NCBI GenBank assembly: GCA_023150805.1
Contig: JAKLKF010000038.1
Location: 1-56,465, forward strand
DNA: 56,465 bases
From: Myxococcota bacterium
GTDB lineage: Bacteria; Myxococcota_A; UBA796; UBA2385
Reading direction: 5' to 3'
The notes under the pieces are model-generated. The model made no database searches and was not told where the DNA came from. It worked only from the letters and a program-made list of their open reading frames with translations. Below are positions 17,449-25,529 of the stretch, in pieces; the stretch's first letter is position 1; each line of letters opens with the position of its first letter. The position numbers were made by a program, and so were the translations under genes.

Positions 17449-18624
17449 ATGGTGCAGCCCGTGGCCGTGGCCTGGAGCCAGGCGCCCGACACCCGTCAGG
17501 CGGTGGACGAGGTCTGCCGGGAGCTGGCCGCGGCGGCGCCGTCGTTGGTGCTGGTCTTCCACTCGACCGCCCACCCGGCCGAGGTGGTGGCCGACCAGGT
17601 CGCGGGGGCCTTCTCGCAGGCGATCACGGCCTGCTGCACGACCATGGGGGAGCTGGGCGGGGGCCGCTTCCTGCGCGGGGCGATCGCGGCGATCGGCTTC
17701 GGAGGGCCCGCGCGCGCCGCCGCGGTGTTGATCCCCGACCTGCGCTCCTGGCGCTTCCAGGAGGGCGCGGCGCTCATCGGGAGCCTCTGCGACTCCCTGG
17801 GCCTGGCGCCGGGGCGCCTGACGCCCGGCCGGCACCTCTTCCTGACGCTGGTCGACGGCCTCTCGGGCTTCGACGAGCTGCTGCTGACCGCGATCTCCGA
17901 CGTGGCCCCGGGGGTGCCGGTGGTCGGGGGCTGCGCGGCGGACGACGGACGCTTCCAGCAGACCCTGGTCAGCCTGGGGCGCCAGACGATGTCGGGCGCC
18001 GCGCTGCTGGTGCTGCTCGAGCCCGGCGTGCCCTTCCATCCCTTCGCCGTGCACCACTTCCGTCCCACCGGGGCCAAGGTCGTCGTCACCCGGGCGGACC
18101 CGGCCCGGCGGCGGGTGAGCGAGCTGGACGGCTGGCCGGCGGTGTCGCGCTACGCCCGGCTCTGCGGGCTGCCGGCAGACCACTTCCAGCGCAACCCCTC
18201 CGACGTGCTGGGGCTGAACACGCAGTTCGCGGTGGGGGGGCAGGGGCAGGACTGCCTCCGCGGCGTGATGGCGATCCGCGACCAGGAGCTGGTGATGGCG
18301 GGCGCGGTGGAGGAGGGGGAGCTGCTAGAGGTCGTCGCGGGGGACGAGCTGGTCGAGAGCACGACCCGCGCCCTGTCGGTGGCCGTGGAGTCCAGCGCGG
18401 GGACGGCGGGCGCCCGCGCCGGGGTGAGGTTGCTGCTCTTCAGCTGCGGGGGACGCTTCGCGGCCGCCCACCGGACGGGCCTGGTCGAGGCGCTGGGCCA
18501 GGCGATGGCGCCGGTGCCGTCCGTGGGCTTCTCCACCTATGGCGAGCACTTCGGCGCCTCGCTGGTCAACTACACCCTCTCGGGCGTGGCCTTCGGGGCC
18601 TCGCCCGACGCGGGCGAGGCGTGA
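17449..18624 (+). CDS. FIST domain sensory protein
   Basis: The 391-residue protein has a FIST N domain (about 20-220; LVLVFHSTAHPAEVVADQV, then GGCAADDG) and a FIST C domain (about 230-380; GVMAIRDQELVMAG and GFSTYGEHFG). FIST domains are predicted ligand-binding modules, probably for amino acids or similar small molecules, and typically sit next to signal-transduction genes. Its stop overlaps the GTG start of the PAS/kinase/receiver protein, so the two are likely to be made together. No membrane segment is seen. Confidence 0.85.
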   Translation: MVQPVAVAWSQAPDTRQAVDEVCRELAAAAPSLVLVFHSTAHPAEVVADQVAGAFSQAITACCTTMGELGGGRFLRGAIAAIGFGGPARAAAVLIPDLRSWRFQEGAALIGSLCDSLGLAPGRLTPGRHLFLTLVDGLSGFDELLLTAISDVAPGVPVVGGCAADDGRFQQTLVSLGRQTMSGAALLVLLEPGVPFHPFAVHHFRPTGAKVVVTRADPARRRVSELDGWPAVSRYARLCGLPADHFQRNPSDVLGLNTQFAVGGQGQDCLRGVMAIRDQELVMAGAVEEGELLEVVAGDELVESTTRALSVAVESSAGTAGARAGVRLLLFSCGGRFAAAHRTGLVEALGQAMAPVPSVGFSTYGEHFGASLVNYTLSGVAFGASPDAGEA

Positions 18625-20240
18625 GCGACGGAGGGGGGGGCCCGGCGCCGGGCTCCCGGCCGGCGGAGGCCCCGGCCGAGCCGCGCGAGGAGATCGCCCG
18701 GCTGCAGGCCGAGCTGGCGGCTGCGCAGCGGACGGTCGACGTCCTGGTGCGCCGCCTCGAGCGGGAGAACGCCAGCTCACCTCCCGATCGGCGGGCCTTC
18801 CTCCGCGCCATCGGCCAGCTCGAGACGACGGTGGCGGCGCGGCAGCGCGACCTGGCCGAGCGCGAGCAGTACTTCCGCGCGCTCTTCCACCAGAGCCCCG
18901 ACGCCATCCTGGCCCTGGACCGCCAGGGCGCCGTCCTGTCCTGCAACCGCACCGCTGCCGTGGCCTTCGGGGCCGCCATCGTGGACCTGATCGGGCGCCC
19001 GGTGGACCGGCTCTTCGCGCCGGAGAGCGGCGCAGCCCTGACCGGGCTGCTGTGGAGCGGCTTCACCGGCGTGGGCGACGCCGAGCTCGAAGTGCCGCCC
19101 GACCGCCGGATGGGCTTCAGCGTGGCCCGCCTCGCGGGCGGGGAGGTGCTGCTGGTGCTGCGCGACGTGACCCAGCGCCGGCGCCTGGAGGAGGCCCTGG
19201 AGCGGGCCCGCCGGCACGCGGGCTACGGGCGGCTGGCCGCCGAGCTGGCCGTCGAGATCACCAACCCGCTGTCGGTGGTGCTGGGGCGCCTGGAGCTGAT
19301 GCTGCAGCGCCCCCCCTCGCGGCAGGACCAGCTCGTGCCGATCCTGGAGGTGCTGGCGGATCACTGCCGCAGCATCGACGCCACGGTGGGCAACCTGCGC
19401 GCGCTGGGGCAGCCGCGCCCTCCTCGCCCGCGGCGGCTCCCCCTGGCGGACCTGGTGGCCCGGGCCGTGGCCCACGGCTCCACGGCGCTGCGCCGGGTGC
19501 GGCTGGACGTGGACCTGGCCGACGGGGCCTGGGTCCACGTGGACGCCGATCATGGCGAGCTGGCGCTGCGCAACCTGATGGCGCTGGTGGCCGAGGGCAT
19601 GCCGCGCGACCGTCGGCTGGAGCTGCGGTCCCACCGTGTGGCTGGCGATGGCGTCGAGCTGCGCCTGCGGGGAGAGGACGTGCGCCTGCCGCCGCAGGTG
19701 ATGGAGGCGCTCCGCCAGCCCGCGCCGGACCCGATGGCGCCGGTGGACCCGGGGGTGGGGCTGGGCCTGGCGATCGCGTGGGTGCTGCTCTCCGAGAACG
19801 GAGGGCGCCTGCGCGTGGTCGACGAGGCGGGCGGCCCGTGGGAGCTGGCGATCTGGCTGCCGGCGGGGGCGGCGGACCTCGAGCGCGCCGCGGCGGTGCC
19901 GAGCGTGCTGGTGGTCGACGACGACCAGCTCCTCTGCGAGACCGTGAGCTGGATGCTCTCGGGGCGGGGCATGTCGGTGCGCACGACGCGGACCGCCGAG
20001 GAGGCGCTGCGCATCCTGGGCGTCGAGAGCTTCGACTGCGTGCTGGTCGACCTGATCCTGCCGGGGATGGACGGGATCGCCTTCGTCGACCAGGTGGTCC
20101 AGCGGTGGCCGCACATGGCCGACCGGCTGGTGCTCACCACGGGCACCGACCAGCCCGCGCCGCCGACGGTGCGCATGCTGCGCAAGCCCTTCGACCGGGC
20201 GCGGCTGCTCGCGGCCCTGGCGGCGCGCGGCGAGAGCTGA
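18621..20240 (+). CDS. Hybrid sensor: PAS, degenerate histidine kinase, receiver domain
   Basis: The 539-residue protein has an N-terminal coiled coil (20-80), a PAS domain (about 80-185), a kinase-like core and a C-terminal receiver (428-535). The receiver is complete (D433, D434, phospho-acceptor D477 in LVDLILPGMDG, K522). The kinase is not: the H-box reads ELAVEITNPLSVV with Val211 where His should be, the N-box Asn is Leu322, and the DxGxG motif is replaced by GEDVRL. Only the later GLGLAI glycine box survives. I infer a pseudokinase scaffold that could pass ligand state from PAS or the coupled FIST protein to the receiver, phosphorylated by another kinase. Confidence 0.85.
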   Translation: MSDGGGGPAPGSRPAEAPAEPREEIARLQAELAAAQRTVDVLVRRLERENASSPPDRRAFLRAIGQLETTVAARQRDLAEREQYFRALFHQSPDAILALDRQGAVLSCNRTAAVAFGAAIVDLIGRPVDRLFAPESGAALTGLLWSGFTGVGDAELEVPPDRRMGFSVARLAGGEVLLVLRDVTQRRRLEEALERARRHAGYGRLAAELAVEITNPLSVVLGRLELMLQRPPSRQDQLVPILEVLADHCRSIDATVGNLRALGQPRPPRPRRLPLADLVARAVAHGSTALRRVRLDVDLADGAWVHVDADHGELALRNLMALVAEGMPRDRRLELRSHRVAGDGVELRLRGEDVRLPPQVMEALRQPAPDPMAPVDPGVGLGLAIAWVLLSENGGRLRVVDEAGGPWELAIWLPAGAADLERAAAVPSVLVVDDDQLLCETVSWMLSGRGMSVRTTRTAEEALRILGVESFDCVLVDLILPGMDGIAFVDQVVQRWPHMADRLVLTTGTDQPAPPTVRMLRKPFDRARLLAALAARGES

Positions 20241-20253
20241 GGCCCGGGGGCCT
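20240..20253. terminator. Short palindromic terminator between convergent genes
   Basis: AGGCCC and GGGCCT pair around GG. The hairpin starts on the last base of the sensor gene's stop codon and reaches into the stop codon of rpmB. AGCT flanks on both sides could lengthen the stem with one internal mismatch. Confidence 0.5.
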
Positions 20254-20488
20254 AGAGCTTGGACAGGTCCAGGCCGACCTCGGCCGCGTAGACGCCCAGG
20301 CCCTTCTTGGTGACGGTCCGCAGCGCGCGGGTCGACAGCTTCAGGGTGACCCAGCGGCCGCCCTCGTCGTGCCAGACCCGACGGGTCTGCAGGTTGGGGA
20401 GCTGGCGCTTCTTGGTCTTGATGTTCGAGTGCGAGACCTTGTTCGCCACGTTGGGGCGCTTGCCGGACAGCATGCAGCGACGAGCCAT
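20252..20488 (-). CDS. rpmB: 50S ribosomal protein L28
   Basis: The 78-residue basic protein starts at ATG 20488 with an AGAGG ribosome-binding site 8 bases upstream. It has the L28 landmarks RRCMLSGKRPN, then NLQTRRVW and VSTRALRT-like beta segments. It lacks the extra Cys pairs of zinc-binding L28 forms. L28 is a component of the large ribosomal subunit. The common neighbour rpmG is not adjacent here. Confidence 0.95.
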   Translation of the reverse strand: MARRCMLSGKRPNVANKVSHSNIKTKKRQLPNLQTRRVWHDEGGRWVTLKLSTRALRTVTKKGLGVYAAEVGLDLSKL

Positions 20489-20648
20489 GACGATTCCTCT
20501 CCAGGTCGACCGCACCGGGCCCGGGGGATCGGGCAGGCGTGGCGGACGCGCCACGAGCCGGGGGACGACAACCCCCGCCGGTTACCACGGCCTGCCGCGG
20601 CAGGCAAACCCGAGTGCAGAGGTTGTGGGACCCGCGCCCGGGGCCGCC

Positions 20649-20849
20649 TCAGATGGTGAAGTCGACGATGACCACGCCCGCGTCGCGATCGTCCCGCCCG
20701 CGCTCGGCGGGTCCCGGGTCGGGCCGGTGCTCGAGCACCTCGTCCGGAGGCAGCGGGCGCTCCAGGGGCAGGCGGAGGCGGCCCTGGTCGTGCTGCTCCC
20801 GCTGCTCGCGCTCGCGCCGGATCCTCTCGATGATGAAGGCGTCGAGCAT
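20649..20849 (-). CDS. Small conserved-looking protein of unknown function
   Basis: The 66-residue product starts with MLDAFIIERIRRERE, an amphipathic helix rich in Arg and Glu, followed by a proline-rich middle and a short hydrophobic VVIVDFTI tail. I believe small proteins with this opening recur in deltaproteobacterial genomes, but I cannot name a function. I chose ATG 20849; longer frames exist upstream but read as non-coding Arg/Pro sequence. A plausible sigma-70 promoter lies 75-100 bp upstream. Confidence 0.6.
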   Translation of the reverse strand: MLDAFIIERIRREREQREQHDQGRLRLPLERPLPPDEVLEHRPDPGPAERGRDDRDAGVVIVDFTI

Positions 20850-20923
20850 CTGGCCTGGCTCCGTCGTGCGGTGTGGACCTTGCGGTGGGGACGGTCTCGC
20901 CGTGTTGCGCTGCATCTGTGAGG

Positions 20924-20951
20924 AGTATAGCACCGGACCTTTGGGGGGCAA
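20924..20951 (-). promoter_or_regulatory. Putative sigma-70 promoter for the 66-residue protein gene
   Basis: On the minus strand TTGCCC (20951-20946) and TATACT (20929-20924) are separated by 16 bases. The -10 element is close to consensus and stands out as AT-rich in a region that is otherwise nearly all G and C. Confidence 0.5.
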
Positions 20952-21049
20952 CTCGCCCTGCGCGCCTGCAAAGCCCCGGATTTCCGGCCTTTGGTCCGCC
21001 GTCCTTGTCAGGTTTCGTCTCCGGCGCGGGCCTCCGGGAGGTTGACGGG

Positions 21050-21829
21050 TCAACGGCGCGCGGCGACCAGGGCTCGGGCGCGCTCGAGCAGGGCATCGTA
21101 GGTCGGCAGCGACGCGGGAGAGGCCTGCGCCAGGGCCCGCCGGTGCGCGTCGAGGACCTCCTCGTCGCCGCGGGCGACCGGTCCCGTCAGCGCCGTGGCG
21201 GGGCCGACGCGGGCGGCGTTCTCCAGGCTGGCGCGGGCCAGCGGCAGCAGCAGGGCGGGCGCCTGGCCGGCGGGGACGCCCGCGGCCGCCAGCAGCTCGG
21301 CCGCCACGGCCAGCAGCACGGTCGAGAAGTTGCCCGCGACGACGGCGGCGGCATGGTACAGGCGACGGTCTCCCGGGACGGGGAACGGCGCCATCCCCAG
21401 CGTGCGCGCCAGCGAGGCGGCGACCAGGATGGCCTCTTCGTCCCCGGCCACGGCGGCCGGAAGCCCCTCGAGGTCCGGCATCGCCAGCTCGGGGCCGGGG
21501 AAGGTCATCAGCGGGTGCAGGCTACCGGCGGGGCGATGGGGCCGCAGCGGGGCGACGTCCAGGGCGCCGCTGGCGTGCAGCACCACGCCCCCGGCGGGGA
21601 CCCGCGCGGCGACCTCGGCCACGGCCCGGTCGGGCACGGTGAGCCAGGTCAGGGGCGAGGGCGGCACGGGCTGGTCGCGGCCGACCAGGCGCACCTGCAC
21701 GCCGCGCAGCTCCAGGGCGCGGGCCATGCTCCTGCCCAGGCGTCCGGGGCCCACCAGCACGACCCGCGCGAGTGGCGCCGGGGCCGCGGGGGCCGTGAGG
21801 AGGGGGAGGGCGTCCGTACCGTCGGGCAT
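21050..21829 (-). CDS. Rossmann-like and DUF2520 domain protein
   Basis: The 259-residue protein has an N-terminal dinucleotide-binding fold with VVLVGPGRLGRSMARAL (residues 23-39) and a C-terminal all-helical DUF2520 domain (about 140-255; YHAAAVVAGNFSTVLL). This arrangement resembles NADP-dependent 6-phosphogluconate/ketopantoate-type reductases, and in many genomes the gene sits near panC or panB, so a reductase role is likely, but the substrate is unknown. SLHPLMTFP is a typical family motif. It is divergent from the enoyl-CoA hydratase gene. Confidence 0.8.
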   Translation of the reverse strand: MPDGTDALPLLTAPAAPAPLARVVLVGPGRLGRSMARALELRGVQVRLVGRDQPVPPSPLTWLTVPDRAVAEVAARVPAGGVVLHASGALDVAPLRPHRPAGSLHPLMTFPGPELAMPDLEGLPAAVAGDEEAILVAASLARTLGMAPFPVPGDRRLYHAAAVVAGNFSTVLLAVAAELLAAAGVPAGQAPALLLPLARASLENAARVGPATALTGPVARGDEEVLDAHRRALAQASPASLPTYDALLERARALVAARR

Positions 21830-21979
21830 GGCGCTGTAGTAGCCTGCCGGCCGCCGGCGAGGGTGCCCGGCGCTCGCCCGGCCCGTCCCGGACGGGTCGC
21901 ACGGGGCCCGCGCCGCAGGAGGTCGGATGGAGCCGCAACGGGTGCCGCAGACTGCCTTGTCGGCGGGGAGGGCCCCCGC

Positions 21980-22750
21980 GTGCTGAAGACCACGCGGGAC
22001 GGCCCGCTCGTGCACCTCGTGCTGGCGCGGCCGGAGCGCCGGAACGCGCTCTCGCCCGCCCTGGTGGCGGCGCTCCTCGACGGCCTCGACGCCGCGTGCG
22101 CGGACCCCGCGGTGGGCGCGGTGGTGCTGTCGGCCGAGGGCGAGCACTTCTGCGCGGGCGGCGACCTGGGCCCTGGGGGGATGGCGGGGGACGGCCTGCT
22201 GGATCAGCACCGGGAGCGCGGCGTCTTCGCCACGCTGCTGCAGCGCCTGGTGCAGGCGCCCGTGCCGGTGGTCGCCGCGGTCCAGGGGGACGCGCTGGGC
22301 GGGGGGGCGGGGCTGGTGGCGGCCTGTCACCTGGTGGTCATGGCCGACGGGGCCCGGCTGTCCACGCCGGAGCTGAAGGTGGGCCTCTTCCCGTGGATGA
22401 TCGCGCCCGTCCTCGCCCGCAAGCTGCCGCGCAACGCCCTGCACGAGCTGGTGTTGTGCGGCGGCCGCCTCGACGCCGAGCGGGCGCTGGCCTGGGGCCT
22501 GGCCAACCGCGTGGTGCCGCGCGCCCAGGTGCTGGACGTCGCGACCGCGCTGGCCCGCGACGCCGCGGCCCACTCGCCGGCCATCGTGCGGCTGGGGCTG
22601 TCCGCGCTGGCCGCCGTCGACGACCTGCCGCTGCCGGCGGCCCTGCGGCACATGCACGGCCAGCTCAGCCTGAACCTGCTCACCGAGGACGCCGCCGAGG
22701 GCATCTCCGCCTTCCTCGCCCGGCGCCCACCCACCTGGAAGGGGAGGTGA
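21980..22750 (+). CDS. Enoyl-CoA hydratase/isomerase family protein
   Basis: The 256-residue protein has the crotonase fold with the oxyanion-hole segments FCAGGDL (about 54-60) and GDALGGGAGL (about 95-104). The acid position usually held by Glu falls in the TPELKVGLFP region. GTG 21980 has a purine-rich ribosome-binding site (GGGGAGGG) at good spacing. It would act on acyl-CoA thioesters; substrate cannot be read. It is the first gene of a three-gene run with a BKACE enzyme and an ATP-grasp protein, suggesting a CoA-dependent catabolic route. Confidence 0.85.
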   Translation: MLKTTRDGPLVHLVLARPERRNALSPALVAALLDGLDAACADPAVGAVVLSAEGEHFCAGGDLGPGGMAGDGLLDQHRERGVFATLLQRLVQAPVPVVAAVQGDALGGGAGLVAACHLVVMADGARLSTPELKVGLFPWMIAPVLARKLPRNALHELVLCGGRLDAERALAWGLANRVVPRAQVLDVATALARDAAAHSPAIVRLGLSALAAVDDLPLPAALRHMHGQLSLNLLTEDAAEGISAFLARRPPTWKGR

Positions 22751-22752
22751 CC

Positions 22753-23658
22753 GTGGCCGACCCCCACGACCGTGCCGAGACGCCCGTCGACCCACCCGTG
22801 CGCTTCGGCGGCGACGCCGTCGTCATCTCCTGCGCCCTCACCGGCGTCCTCGCCGACCGGCGGCAGTGCCCCCACATCCCCTACAGCCCGGTCGAGATCG
22901 CAGAGGAGGCGCGGCGGGCGTGGGAGGCGGGCGCCACCGTGGCCCACATCCACGGCCGCAACGACGACGGGTCGCCCTCGTGGTCCCAAGACGTCTTCGC
23001 CCGCATCAAGGACGAGGTCCAGGCCCGCTGCCCCATCGTGATCAACTTCTCGACCGGCACCCTGGACGACCAGACCGCCGAGCAGGAGCGGATCATCGAG
23101 GGGGTGCGCCCCGACGTGGCCGCGCTGAACATGGGGACCATGAACTACGCGAAGTACTCCGAGCGCCGCAAGGACTTCGTCTTCGACATGGTCTTCCCCA
23201 ACCCGATCGGCAAGATCAAGCGCCTGCTGGCCGCCATGAACCGCGCCGGCGTGCACCCCGAGCTGGAGTGCTTCGACGCGGGCCACACCGCGACGATCGT
23301 GCCGTTGATGGACATGGGGCTGCTGCGGCCGCCCCTCGAGCTGAGCTTCATCATGGGCGTCCTGGGGGGGCTGCCGGTGTCCGTCGAGGCGCTGCAGCTC
23401 CAGGCCGGTCAGGTGCCTGCCGGCTCGTCCTGGCAGGTCATCGGCATCGGCCGGATCCAGTGGCGCATGGTCGCCGCCGCCCTGGTGCTGGGCGGCAACA
23501 TCCGCGTCGGCCTGGAGGACAACTTCTACCTGCCGGACGGCGCCATGGCGACCAGCAACGGGGCCCTTGTGGAGCGGGCGGTGCGCCTGACCCGCGACGT
23601 GGGCCGTCGCCCTGCCACCCTGGCGGAGACCCGGGCGATGCTCGGGCTGAGGGGCTGA
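22753..23658 (+). CDS. BKACE (DUF849) beta-keto acid cleavage enzyme
   Basis: The 301-residue TIM-barrel protein has the family's zinc and CoA-site segments: ISCALTGV near the N-terminus, AHIHGR (His pair), NFSTGT and MGTMNYAKYS. BKACE enzymes, such as 3-keto-5-aminohexanoate cleavage enzyme of lysine fermentation, condense a beta-keto acid with acetyl-CoA and release acetoacetate plus a new acyl-CoA. I prefer GTG 22753, five bases after GGAGG; GTG 22747 would overlap the previous stop but has poor spacing. The acyl product could feed the neighbouring hydratase. Confidence 0.85.
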   Translation: MADPHDRAETPVDPPVRFGGDAVVISCALTGVLADRRQCPHIPYSPVEIAEEARRAWEAGATVAHIHGRNDDGSPSWSQDVFARIKDEVQARCPIVINFSTGTLDDQTAEQERIIEGVRPDVAALNMGTMNYAKYSERRKDFVFDMVFPNPIGKIKRLLAAMNRAGVHPELECFDAGHTATIVPLMDMGLLRPPLELSFIMGVLGGLPVSVEALQLQAGQVPAGSSWQVIGIGRIQWRMVAAALVLGGNIRVGLEDNFYLPDGAMATSNGALVERAVRLTRDVGRRPATLAETRAMLGLRG

Positions 23659-23660
23659 CC

Positions 23661-25001
23661 ATGGCGGGAGGACGGGGGGAGGAGCCGCGCGCGGGTGGCC
23701 GCGAGGAGCAGGTGCGGCGGGTCCTGGTGCCGGCGCGGGGGGCGGCGGCGGTCCGCCTGGCCCGCTCGGTGCGGGAGGCGGGGCTGGAGGTGGTGGTGCT
23801 GCTCGCCGACCACGACGACGGGACGGGCTGGGCCGAGGTCGCCGACCACGCCGTCCCGGTGCCGGGGGCGCCGCCGGGCTGGCCACCGCCCGAGCGGGTG
23901 ATCGACGCGGCCGTCGACGCCGGCTGCGACGGGATCCTGCCGGCGTGGGACCGCCTGGCGCGAGACCCCGCCTTCGCCGCCCGCTGCGCCCGGGCGGGCC
24001 TGCGCTGGCTGGGCACGCCGCGCGAGCTGCTGGCCTTCGTGGGGGATCGCGTCCGGGTGCGGGAGCAGGCCGAGGGCCAGGACATCGACGTGGTGCCGGG
24101 CACGCGGGCCCTGACCGACCCGGACCTGGCGCTGGCCTGGGCGGTCAGCGTCGGCTTCCCGGTGGCGCTGAAGCCGGCGGTGGGCCGGTTCCGCCCGCTG
24201 GTGCGGGTCGACAGCCCCGAGGAACTGCTGGTCGCGGCCGAGGGCATGCTGGAGGACGGGCCGGTCCTGGTGGAGCGCTACGTGCTGGGCGCGCGGGAGA
24301 TCGAGGTCCCGGTCGTCGGCGACGGGGACGAGGCGGTGGTCGCGGTCGGCACCCGCGACATCACCGGGCGGGTCGACGGCGTACGGCGGCTGACCACGGT
24401 GCCGGCCGGCGGCCTGCCCGGCGACCAGGAGCTGCAGATCATGCAGGCCGCCCTCTCCCTGGCCGCCTCCATCGGCTGGCGCGGCGTCGGCGCGGTCCAG
24501 TTCCTGCTGACCCCCGACGGCCGGCCCTACCTGCTGGACCTGCGCCCGGGGCTGCGGCCCGCGGACGTCGCCACCGAGCGCATCTACGGCGTGGACCTGG
24601 TCGACGCGGCGCTGCGCGTCGGGATGGGCCAGCGGCTGCTGTGGGGCGCGGAGGAGGTGGAGGCCGACGGGGTCGCCATCGCGGTGCGCCTGCGGGCATC
24701 GCCGGACGGCGCGCCCCAGATGTGCCTGGGCGCGGTGCGGGCGCCGCAGGAGGCCAGCCTGGTCGTGCAGGCCGGAGGGCAGGTCCGCGCCGGGGACGAG
24801 CTGGGCACCGTGCTGGTCCACGCGCCGGCGCGGCAGGCGGCGCTGGTGCGCGCCAAGGTCGCGCTCGACGACCTCGAGCTGCCCGGCGTGCCCTGCGACC
24901 TGCCAGCGCTGCGCCGGATCCTGGGCGACCGCCGGACCTGGCAGGCGCGCCTCGACCGCGAGGCGGTGGCCGACCTGGCCGGTCCGGACCCCGACCGGTA
25001 G
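23661..25001 (+). CDS. Biotin-carboxylase-like ATP-grasp protein, degenerate active site
   Basis: The 446-residue protein follows the biotin carboxylase plan: N-terminal Rossmann domain, ATP-grasp with FPVALKPAVG (Lys171) and a C-terminal domain. The Gly-rich loop GGGGRG after the Lys is missing (GRFRPL instead). The metal/catalytic strand normally reading E-x-N-x-R-L-Q-V-E-H reads D-L-R-P-G-L-R-P-A-D (293-302), so the Glu, Asn, catalytic Arg and Glu-His are gone. Carboxylation is therefore unlikely; it may be a pseudoenzyme or have acquired another ligase activity. It lies 2 bp after the BKACE gene. No biotin carrier or carboxyltransferase gene is nearby. Confidence 0.75.
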   Translation: MAGGRGEEPRAGGREEQVRRVLVPARGAAAVRLARSVREAGLEVVVLLADHDDGTGWAEVADHAVPVPGAPPGWPPPERVIDAAVDAGCDGILPAWDRLARDPAFAARCARAGLRWLGTPRELLAFVGDRVRVREQAEGQDIDVVPGTRALTDPDLALAWAVSVGFPVALKPAVGRFRPLVRVDSPEELLVAAEGMLEDGPVLVERYVLGAREIEVPVVGDGDEAVVAVGTRDITGRVDGVRRLTTVPAGGLPGDQELQIMQAALSLAASIGWRGVGAVQFLLTPDGRPYLLDLRPGLRPADVATERIYGVDLVDAALRVGMGQRLLWGAEEVEADGVAIAVRLRASPDGAPQMCLGAVRAPQEASLVVQAGGQVRAGDELGTVLVHAPARQAALVRAKVALDDLELPGVPCDLPALRRILGDRRTWQARLDREAVADLAGPDPDR

Positions 25002-25049
25002 GGCGGCCCCGGGGCGGACGGCTCCCGCTGGACGGGGTAGAGCGCGCCG

Positions 25050-25529
25050 ATGTCTCGCCCCCATCGCGGCCGTCGCGCCGATGGCGCCGCGCGCGCCCCC
25101 TCGCCGTCCACCACCCCCGCCGCCCGGGCCGACCGGGTGGCCACCGACATCCACGCCGTCCTCGCGCGCACGCTGCGGGAGGAGGTGAAGGACCCGCGCG
25201 TCTCGTCGGTCAGCATCACCGCCGTCCGCCTCAGCAAGGACCTGAGCATCGCGCACGTCAACTTCGTGCCGCTGGGCGGGCAGGGCGACCCCGAGGTGGT
25301 GCTGGCGGGGCTGCAGGCCGCCGCGGGCTTCCTGCGGCGGGTCGTCGGCCAGCAGGTCCGGCTGCGCCACACCCCCGACCTGCAGTTCCACCTGGACGAG
25401 GGCCTGGACGAGTCCCTGCGGATGACCCGGATGCTCCAGGACCTGGAGGCACAGCGGCGGGAGCCGGCGGCGGAACAGCGGCGGGAGCCGGCGGCGCAGG
25501 GCCCGGCGGCCGGGGAGGGCGAGGAGTGA
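25050..25529 (+). CDS. rbfA: Ribosome-binding factor A
   Basis: The 159-residue protein has the RbfA KH-like core (about residues 28-125: RVATDIHAVLARTLREEVKDPRV, ISIAHVNF-like strand and a LRHTPDLQFHLDEG segment), which binds the 30S subunit during 16S rRNA 5-prime-end maturation. The N-terminus is basic. The C-terminus carries a two-copy repeat from a 24-bp tandem duplication. It directly precedes truB with a GTGA overlap, the common rbfA-truB order. Confidence 0.92.
   Translation: MSRPHRGRRADGAARAPSPSTTPAARADRVATDIHAVLARTLREEVKDPRVSSVSITAVRLSKDLSIAHVNFVPLGGQGDPEVVLAGLQAAAGFLRRVVGQQVRLRHTPDLQFHLDEGLDESLRMTRMLQDLEAQRREPAAEQRREPAAQGPAAGEGEE
25451..25498. repeat. 24-bp tandem repeat inside rbfA
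   Basis: Two 24-bp copies (25451-25474 and 25475-25498), differing at one base, encode two copies of QRREPAA plus one residue near the RbfA C-terminus. The frame is kept, so the duplication only lengthens the disordered tail. Confidence 0.8.
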
